Source: Duodenibacillus intestinigallinarum
GTDB taxonomy: Bacteria > Pseudomonadota > Gammaproteobacteria > Burkholderiales > Burkholderiaceae_F
Reading direction: 5' to 3'
NCBI GenBank assembly: GCA_019117105.1
Contig: DXAH01000049.1
Span: forward strand, 1-5,146
Length of the DNA stretch: 5,146 bases
The position numbers were made by a program, and so were the translations under genes. Of this stretch, positions 1-5,146 are shown piece by piece (position 1 is the stretch's first letter; every line of letters starts with the position of its first letter). The notes below the pieces were generated by a model, which did no database searches, had not been told where the DNA came from, and saw nothing but the letters and a program-made list of their open reading frames with translations.

Positions 1-1337
<1,337 letters not shown>

Positions 1338-1355
1338 CGTTTTCGCTCGTCGGTT

Positions 1356-1955
1356 ATGGCAATCGTCACCTGGTGGAACGAAGCGCTCGAGGCTCTCTCG
1401 GGCGAAGCGTATTTCCTTGAAGCCCGTCGCAAAACGGCGGGGCAGGGACTTGTTGCCTGTGAAAATCTCTTTAACACGTATGTGCGCGCCGTATGCGGTC
1501 AGCAGGTCAATACGGCTGTGGCTGAAAAAATGGCGCAGTCAGTCTTCAGGTACGCCGGAGACAAAGGCGACAACGCCGCCGACGCTCTGGCCGGAAGTTC
1601 TGTCGACGCGCTTCGTGATCTGGGACTCTCGCAAACCAAGGCGGGAGCTCTTGTTGCGATCGCGCAAAAGTATGTCGAGGGCAGCTTCACGGCGCCGGCG
1701 TTGGAAGCACTTGACGACGCGGCGGTGCGCGCTCGATTGACCGGCGTCAAGGGCGTGGGGCCGTGGACGGCGGACATGGTGCTGATTTTCGGATTGAACC
1801 GACCGGATGTTTGGGCACAAACGGATTACGGGCTGCGCAAAGCGCTGGAAAAAACCGGGCTCGGTGCCAAGGACCCGCAGGTGTGGGCTCCGTGGCGCAC
1901 AGCCGCCACATGGCTTTTGTGGCAGAGCCTCACCGCAACCCCCGTACAGTATTAG
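1356..1955 (+). CDS. DNA-3-methyladenine glycosylase II family (AlkA-like, HhH-GPD)
   Basis: Monofunctional base-excision repair glycosylase, expected to cleave the N-glycosidic bond of alkylated purines such as 3-methyladenine. The 199-residue protein has the HhH-GPD layout. A GQQV segment (residues 48-51) matches the GQQIS helix of the family. The helix-hairpin-helix is at about 128-140 (LTGVKGVGPWTAD), followed by FGLNRPDVW and the likely catalytic Asp157 in QTDYGLRKAL. The C-terminal block WAPWRTAATWLLWQSL...PVQY matches the conserved end of betaproteobacterial family members. There is no four-cysteine iron-sulfur cluster (only Cys35 and Cys47), which argues against Nth or MutY. The N-terminal 40 residues are poorly conserved, and the usual acidic residue just before the catalytic Asp (as in PLDD) is Thr. 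The ATG at 1356 is the only start upstream of the core. It has no clear Shine-Dalgarno sequence and lies 18 nt after cysS, so it may depend on coupling. It is in the same frame as cysS with only the TAA between them. The family is firm; substrate range is inferred. Confidence 0.9.
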   Translation: MAIVTWWNEALEALSGEAYFLEARRKTAGQGLVACENLFNTYVRAVCGQQVNTAVAEKMAQSVFRYAGDKGDNAADALAGSSVDALRDLGLSQTKAGALVAIAQKYVEGSFTAPALEALDDAAVRARLTGVKGVGPWTADMVLIFGLNRPDVWAQTDYGLRKALEKTGLGAKDPQVWAPWRTAATWLLWQSLTATPVQY

Positions 1956-1963
1956 TTAGTCAA

Positions 1964-1983
1964 GGCGAAACCGACGTTTTGCC
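1964..1983 (+). promoter_or_regulatory. 8-bp hairpin in the accA leader
   Basis: Bases 1964-1971 (GGCGAAAC) pair with 1976-1983 (GTTTTGCC) around a CGAC loop at 1972-1975. Seven pairs are Watson-Crick and one is a G-U wobble (1967 with 1980). The stem ends three bases before the AGGA ribosome binding site of accA and lies in the only intergenic gap longer than 21 nt. No run of U follows, so a standard intrinsic terminator is unlikely. It could affect accA initiation, protect an mRNA end after processing, or be chance. The structure is seen by eye; any role is inference. Confidence 0.4.
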
Positions 1984-1986
1984 GTT

Positions 1987-1990
1987 AGGA
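1987..1990 (+). promoter_or_regulatory. Ribosome binding site of accA
   Basis: AGGA sits eight bases before the ATG at 1999 and is the clearest Shine-Dalgarno sequence at any junction in the window. It fixes the accA start and suggests that AccA is initiated independently, unlike the glycosylase and rnhB, whose ATGs lack a good site. It directly follows the hairpin at 1964-1983. Confidence 0.7.
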
Positions 1991-1998
1991 ACATAAGC

Positions 1999-3252
1999 AT
2001 GGCCAAAGCAGTATTTCTGGATTTCGAAAAGGATCTCGGCGAAATCTACAAAAAGATGGAAGAGCTCGAAAATAAGGAACTGGAAACAGGTGTGAGCGAA
2101 AACGAAGCGCTCTCCGAGCTCAAGCGCAAGATGCGCACCCGTACGGCAGAGATATACGCCGATCTGACGCCGTGGCAGACGGCTCTGGTGGCACGCCACC
2201 CCAACCGTCCGTACACGCTCGACTACATCGACGCCATTTTTGAGGATTTCCACGAACTGCACGGCGATCGCACCTTTGCCGACGATCAGAGCATCGTGGG
2301 CGGTCTGGCGCGTCTGGGCGAACACGCCGTGATGGTGATCGGCCACCAGAAGGGCCGCGACACCCGCGAACGCACGCGCCGCAACTTCGGCATGACCAAG
2401 CCCGAAGGCTACCGCAAGGCTCTGCGTCTGATGAAGCTTGCCGAAAAGTTCAGCCTGCCGGTCTTCACGTTCGTCGACACCCCGGGCGCCTATCCCGGCA
2501 TCGACGCAGAAGAGCGCAATCAGTCCGAAGCCATCGGCCGCAACATCTATGAGCTTGCCAAACTGCGCGTTCCCGTGATCTCCACGATCATCGGCGAAGG
2601 CGGCTCGGGCGGAGCTCTCGCCATTGCCGTGTGCGACTCGCTCATCATGCTTCAGTACTCCACGTATTCCGTGATCAGCCCTGAAGGGTGCGCATCCATT
2701 CTCTGGAAGAGCGCCGACAAGGCTCCTGAAGCCGCTCAAGCTCTGGCGCTCACATCCGACCGACTCCTTGAACTCGGCCTCGTCGACAAGGTGATCAGCG
2801 AACCGCTCGGCGGCGCGCACCGCGATCCCAAGCTCATGGCTTCGACCCTGCGCAAGACCCTGGTCGATCAGTTGAAGGCGTTCCTCACGATGGATCCGGA
2901 CGCTCTGGTCGAGCGCCGTCTCGGCCGTCTGATGAACTACGGCCGCTTTGAGGAAAAGTGCAGCAGCGCTTATGAACTGCTGTGCCAGGCTGCGCACGAA
3001 AGCGAACTGCCGCTTGAAGAGTCGGCGGCGGAAGAACCCAAGACGAAGGAGCCGGAAACACCCAAGAAGCCGCGCCGCAGCTGCGCATTGCGCCGCAAGC
3101 CCGTAGCGAAGAAATCGCAAGTGGCAGAAACCGCGGAAACCGTCGCTGAGACCGCTCCGAAGAAACCTGCGCGCCGCCGTTCCGCGACGCGCAAAACTGC
3201 TGCAAAGAAGGAGGCTCCCGAAGCCGCTTCCGCAGAACCCGCAAAGGAATAA
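1999..3252 (+). CDS. accA: Acetyl-CoA carboxylase carboxyltransferase, alpha subunit, with long basic C-terminal tail
   Basis: Cytoplasmic alpha subunit of the AccA2-AccD2 carboxyltransferase, which moves the carboxyl group from carboxybiotin on AccB to acetyl-CoA to give malonyl-CoA, the first committed step of fatty acid synthesis. The start MAKAVFLDFEKDLGEIYKKM and the N-terminal helical pair (residues 1-50) are typical. The crotonase-like fold shows GHQKGRDT (115-122), DTPGAYPG (160-167) and the GEGGSGGALA oxyanion region (199-208). The core ends near residue 320 (RRLGRLMNYGRFEEK), matching the 319-residue E. coli protein. This protein has 417 residues: about 97 extra at the C-terminus form a low-complexity tail of alternating acidic and Lys/Arg/Ala/Pro-rich blocks (see separate entries). 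All catalytic-core blocks are intact, so the enzyme should be active. The partners accB, accC and accD are not in the window. It has a good AGGA site, and tilS follows after 12 nt. Confidence 0.97.
   Translation: MAKAVFLDFEKDLGEIYKKMEELENKELETGVSENEALSELKRKMRTRTAEIYADLTPWQTALVARHPNRPYTLDYIDAIFEDFHELHGDRTFADDQSIVGGLARLGEHAVMVIGHQKGRDTRERTRRNFGMTKPEGYRKALRLMKLAEKFSLPVFTFVDTPGAYPGIDAEERNQSEAIGRNIYELAKLRVPVISTIIGEGGSGGALAIAVCDSLIMLQYSTYSVISPEGCASILWKSADKAPEAAQALALTSDRLLELGLVDKVISEPLGGAHRDPKLMASTLRKTLVDQLKAFLTMDPDALVERRLGRLMNYGRFEEKCSSAYELLCQAAHESELPLEESAAEEPKTKEPETPKKPRRSCALRRKPVAKKSQVAETAETVAETAPKKPARRRSATRKTAAKKEAPEAASAEPAKE
2959..3249 (+). other. Histone H1-like low-complexity tail of AccA
   Basis: This codes for AccA residues 321-417, beyond the usual end of the family. 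After a short stretch that may still be helical (to about 333), the tail alternates in charge: acidic at about 334-353, basic at 354-373, acidic at 376-385, basic at 387-404, and mixed Ala/Glu/Pro to the end. In the last 77 residues I count about 21 Lys or Arg, 12 Glu, 17 Ala and 9 Pro, with almost no large hydrophobic residues. It is therefore probably disordered. The composition resembles C-terminal tails of bacterial histone H1-like and extended HU proteins, which bind nucleic acids. Codon use does not differ obviously from the core, so it does not look like a frameshift artefact. Any function is inference. Confidence 0.8.
3058..3210 (+). repeat. Two-copy 19-residue basic repeat in the AccA tail
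   Basis: Residues 354-372 (3058-3114) and 386-404 (3154-3210) align without gaps over 19 positions with 10 identities. Both copies have the pattern xPKKPxRxxxxxRKxxAKK, and the acidic Ala/Glu/Thr linker 375-385 lies between them. The DNA copies differ at many codon positions, so this is an old or protein-level repeat, not a recent duplication. Confidence 0.6.
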
Positions 3253-3267
3253 ATTCAGGCGTAAATG
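3243..3267 (+). promoter_or_regulatory. accA-tilS junction with weak ribosome binding site
   Basis: The accA stop TAA (3250-3252) and the tilS ATG (3265) are 12 nt apart. AAAGGA at 3243-3248 lies inside the last accA codons, about 16 bases upstream, which is farther than usual. AGG at 3257-3259 is at a better distance (five bases) but short. Ribosomes finishing accA probably reinitiate at tilS. There is no room for a promoter or terminator in the gap. Confidence 0.45.
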
Positions 3268-4773
3268 ACGCATAAGAAGCAACGTGCGGCCACGTCTCCG
3301 GCTGCCAGGCTCACGCTTTTGCTTGCCGACACGATTGATACGATCGCCGACCGCAAGCCCGCCGCGAGCGTCGAACAGTTTTGTTTGACGCCCGTCAACC
3401 CCGTGCGCATTCTGGTTGCGTACTCGGGTGGCAAAGATTCGACGGCGCTCGTCGACGTTCTCGCGCGTCTCAAGAAGACCGCCTACAAGAACGTGATCGA
3501 GTCGGTGACGGCCGTGCATGTGCATCACGGCTTGAGCAAGATGGCCGACGAATGGGTGCGGCACGCCGAGGAGCAGTGCGCCAAGTGGCAGATTCCGCTG
3601 CGCGTCGAGCGCGTCTACGTGCCTCAGCACTCGGCCTGCGGCATTGAAGCCGCCGCCCGTCAGGCCCGCTACAAGGCTCTCATGAAGGTCGCCCGAGAAC
3701 TCAATTCGGACGCGATCTTCACGGCGCACCATTTGGACGATCGCATCGAGACCTTCCTCATTCAGTGGATCCGCGGTGCAGGTCCCGAGGGGCTTGCCGC
3801 AATCAGCCCCGTGCGCATGCTCGAAAGCGCCGGCGACGACGCCGAACTTGTGCTCGCGCGTCCCTGGCTCGAAGTCTCGAGCAACGAAATCGCCGCCTAC
3901 GTCAAGCGCGCCAAGCTCACCTGGGTCGAAGACGACAGCAATGCCGATACGCGCTTTTTGCGCAACCTCATTCGCAACGACATCCTGCCGCCGTTGGACG
4001 CCGCCCGAAAAGGGTGGAGAGCAGCTGCGGCACGTTCCATCACGCTCGTGGCGCAGTCGGCTGAAATTCTTTCCAACCTGGGCGAGGACGACTGCCTGCA
4101 CTGCGCAGGCGACAAACCGGGGTCACTCAACATCGCCAAGCTTCTCAATCTCGGTTTTGAGCGTCAGGCCAACTGTCTGAGAGCCTGGCTCGGGCTGTCG
4201 GGCATCCGTTCGCCTTCGCATGCCAAACTGAGCGAAATCCTGCGTCAGCTTCGGCAGACCCATGCCGACACCAAGATGAGTTTTCGCATCGGCGGCAAGG
4301 AACTGCGCCGCTGGGGCGTCAATCTTGTTCTGGTCGATCCCGTAACCGCTCCGCGCGGCGCCGAGCTTCTTATTGCGCTCGAATGGAAGGGCGAGGAGAG
4401 CATTGCGCTTGCGCCCTGGGCCGGCGTCTTGAAGTTCGTTCGCTGCGAAGCCGACGAACCGGGGCTTGACGCCAACCTGCTGCGGGAAGGCAAACTCGAA
4501 GTGCGTCCGCGCAAGGGCGGCGAAAAGATCAAGCTCTATCGACTGCGTCCGTCGCGCAACCTCAAGCATCTTTTCCAGGCCGTTGGTGTGCCTTCGTTTG
4601 AGCGCAGCAAACTTCCGCTTGTGTGGCTAAACGACCGCCTGGTGTACGCCGCCGGGCTCGGTACCGACGTGCGCATGTACGCCGATCCGGTGCTTTCCCC
4701 CGAGCGCGTTCGTCTCGTTTGGGTGCCCGACAAGCCGCTTCTGGCTCTGGGACCTGCCGAGGACGACCTCTAA
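3265..4773 (+). CDS. tilS: tRNA(Ile)-lysidine synthase
   Basis: Cytoplasmic enzyme that uses ATP and lysine to convert C34 of the CAU-anticodon tRNA-Ile to lysidine, changing both its charging and its decoding from AUG to AUA. It is normally essential. The PP-loop SGGKDS is at residues 54-59, followed by VHVHHGLS (84-91), the ARQARYKAL block (131-139), TAHHLDDRIETFLIQ (153-167) and DSNADTRFLRNLIRNDILP (224-242). The C-terminal TilS domain is visible from about 410 (EVRPRKGGEKIKLYRLRPSRNLKHLFQ) through PLVWLNDRLVYAAGLG near 465. At 502 residues it is longer than E. coli TilS (432), partly from a 47-residue N-terminal segment before the PP-loop. An in-frame TAA directly precedes the ATG (TAAATG), so no longer start is possible, and no other good start lies before the core. 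The start is 12 nt after accA with only a weak AGG five bases upstream, which suggests translational coupling. Confidence 0.96.
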   Translation: MTHKKQRAATSPAARLTLLLADTIDTIADRKPAASVEQFCLTPVNPVRILVAYSGGKDSTALVDVLARLKKTAYKNVIESVTAVHVHHGLSKMADEWVRHAEEQCAKWQIPLRVERVYVPQHSACGIEAAARQARYKALMKVARELNSDAIFTAHHLDDRIETFLIQWIRGAGPEGLAAISPVRMLESAGDDAELVLARPWLEVSSNEIAAYVKRAKLTWVEDDSNADTRFLRNLIRNDILPPLDAARKGWRAAAARSITLVAQSAEILSNLGEDDCLHCAGDKPGSLNIAKLLNLGFERQANCLRAWLGLSGIRSPSHAKLSEILRQLRQTHADTKMSFRIGGKELRRWGVNLVLVDPVTAPRGAELLIALEWKGEESIALAPWAGVLKFVRCEADEPGLDANLLREGKLEVRPRKGGEKIKLYRLRPSRNLKHLFQAVGVPSFERSKLPLVWLNDRLVYAAGLGTDVRMYADPVLSPERVRLVWVPDKPLLALGPAEDDL

Positions 4774-4775
4774 TC

Positions 4776-4785
4776 AAGAATTCTT
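4776..4785. repeat. 10-bp AT-rich palindrome between tilS and rnhB
   Basis: AAGAATTCTT is a perfect palindrome in the 21-nt gap, which is clearly AT-rich against the surrounding GC-rich DNA. With no loop it cannot form a useful hairpin, and no U tract follows. It may simply be AT-rich leader that keeps the rnhB start unstructured. No function can be assigned. Confidence 0.3.
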
Positions 4786-4794
4786 AATCGCATC

Positions 4795-5146
4795 ATGGGC
4801 CGCAGAGAAACTAAAAAACGCATGGGCGATCTCTTCAACGACGTCATGCTCGAAGACAGTGCCGATCTGATCGCGGGCGTGGACGAGGCGGGCCGCGGCC
4901 CGCTTGCCGGTCCCGTGGTGGCCGCCGCCGTCATCCTTGATCCGATGCGCCCGATTGCGGGCCTGCGCGACAGCAAAAAACTCACCGAAGAAGCCCGCGA
5001 AGCGCTGGCACCGCTCATCAAGGAAAGAGCGCTTGACTGGTCGGTGGCGCACGCCACGGTCGAGGAAATCGACGAACTCAACATTCTGCAGGCCACGATG
5101 CTCGCGATGAAACGAGCCGTGATGGGCCTTACTGTGCGGCCCAATC
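4795..5146 (+). CDS. rnhB: Ribonuclease HII (3' partial)
   Basis: Cytoplasmic endonuclease that cuts the RNA strand of RNA-DNA hybrids and starts removal of single ribonucleotides from DNA. The window holds 117 codons, somewhat over half of a normal RNase HII of about 200 residues. The signature LIAGVDEAGRGPLAGPVV carries the catalytic pair Asp30-Glu31, and DSKKLTEEAREAL follows at about 61. The block EEIDELNILQATMLAMKRAV is also typical. The two remaining catalytic Asp residues lie beyond the window edge, so an intact active site cannot be confirmed. ATG 4795 is taken as the start, 21 nt after tilS. ATG 4822 is a possible alternative, because homologs vary before the signature and neither start has a strong Shine-Dalgarno sequence. 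ATG 4846 is less likely. In many Burkholderiales rnhB lies next to lpxB, and tilS is followed by an aspartate kinase gene, so this placement is less common. Confidence 0.95.
   Translation, partial: MGRRETKKRMGDLFNDVMLEDSADLIAGVDEAGRGPLAGPVVAAAVILDPMRPIAGLRDSKKLTEEAREALAPLIKERALDWSVAHATVEEIDELNILQATMLAMKRAVMGLTVRPN

Noticed and set aside
1964..1998. Intrinsic terminator between the glycosylase and accA
   Set aside because: The hairpin is followed by GTTAGGAACATAAGC, which has no U tract and contains the accA ribosome binding site. Operon continuity is more likely.
3040..3249. AccA tail as a frameshift artefact or a separate small gene
   Set aside because: The frame continues smoothly from the AccA core with no stop, no internal ribosome binding site with a start codon, and similar codon choice. 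The TAA at 3250 fits closely with the tilS start.
1960..4101. Antisense open frame of 713 codons across accA and tilS
   Set aside because: accA, the 12-nt gap and tilS are all in one frame, and the antisense codons are exact reverse complements of their codons. An antisense stop needs a sense TTA, CTA or TCA codon, which these genes avoid. The frame ends at the first such codons (TCA in tilS at 4123 and TCA after the glycosylase stop at 1960). Its translation shows no recognisable domain and both sense genes are certain.
4123..4569. Antisense open frame of 148 codons inside tilS
   Set aside because: It is in the same codon register as tilS and lies wholly under the conserved C-terminal half, with no independent start signal or domain. 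It is a shadow of the sense gene.
4770..5144. Antisense open frame of 124 codons over rnhB
   Set aside because: The plus strand carries clear RNase HII motifs (GVDEAGRGPLAGP, DSKKLT), and the antisense product is Ser/Arg/Ala-rich without recognisable features.

Overview
The window is a gapless run of five plus-strand genes from a GC-rich proteobacterium: cysS (5' end cut off), a DNA-3-methyladenine glycosylase of the AlkA/HhH-GPD type, accA, tilS, and rnhB (3' end cut off). The order cysS - HhH-GPD glycosylase - accA - tilS, together with the protein sequences, is typical of Burkholderiales (Betaproteobacteria). The divergent glycosylase, the long AccA tail and rnhB after tilS suggest a gut-associated lineage such as Sutterellaceae. 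That last placement is inference from memory of gene orders; no database was searched.

Layout: 1-1337 cysS (partial); 18-nt gap; 1356-1955 glycosylase; 43-nt gap holding a neat 8-bp hairpin just upstream of the accA ribosome binding site; 1999-3252 accA; 12-nt gap; 3265-4773 tilS; 21-nt gap holding a 10-bp AT-rich palindrome; 4795 to the window edge, rnhB. All gaps are short and none contains a convincing promoter or a terminator with a U tract, so the genes are probably co-transcribed. No stretch over 300 bases lacks a gene. I see no tRNA or rRNA gene, mobile element, CRISPR array or origin.

Functionally this is a housekeeping cluster: charging of tRNA-Cys (CysS), repair of alkylated bases (glycosylase), the committed step of fatty acid synthesis (AccA, with AccD, AccB and AccC encoded elsewhere), lysidine modification of the AUA-decoding tRNA-Ile (TilS), and removal of ribonucleotides from DNA (RNase HII). 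These proteins do not form one pathway; the cluster looks like a growth-linked operon.

I found no new multi-gene system. The most unusual item is a C-terminal extension of about 97 residues on AccA. It is an alternating acidic and Lys/Arg/Ala/Pro-rich tail resembling histone H1, and it contains a 19-residue imperfect repeat. The next is the hairpin in the accA leader. A 713-codon antisense frame across accA and tilS is explained by codon register and rejected.
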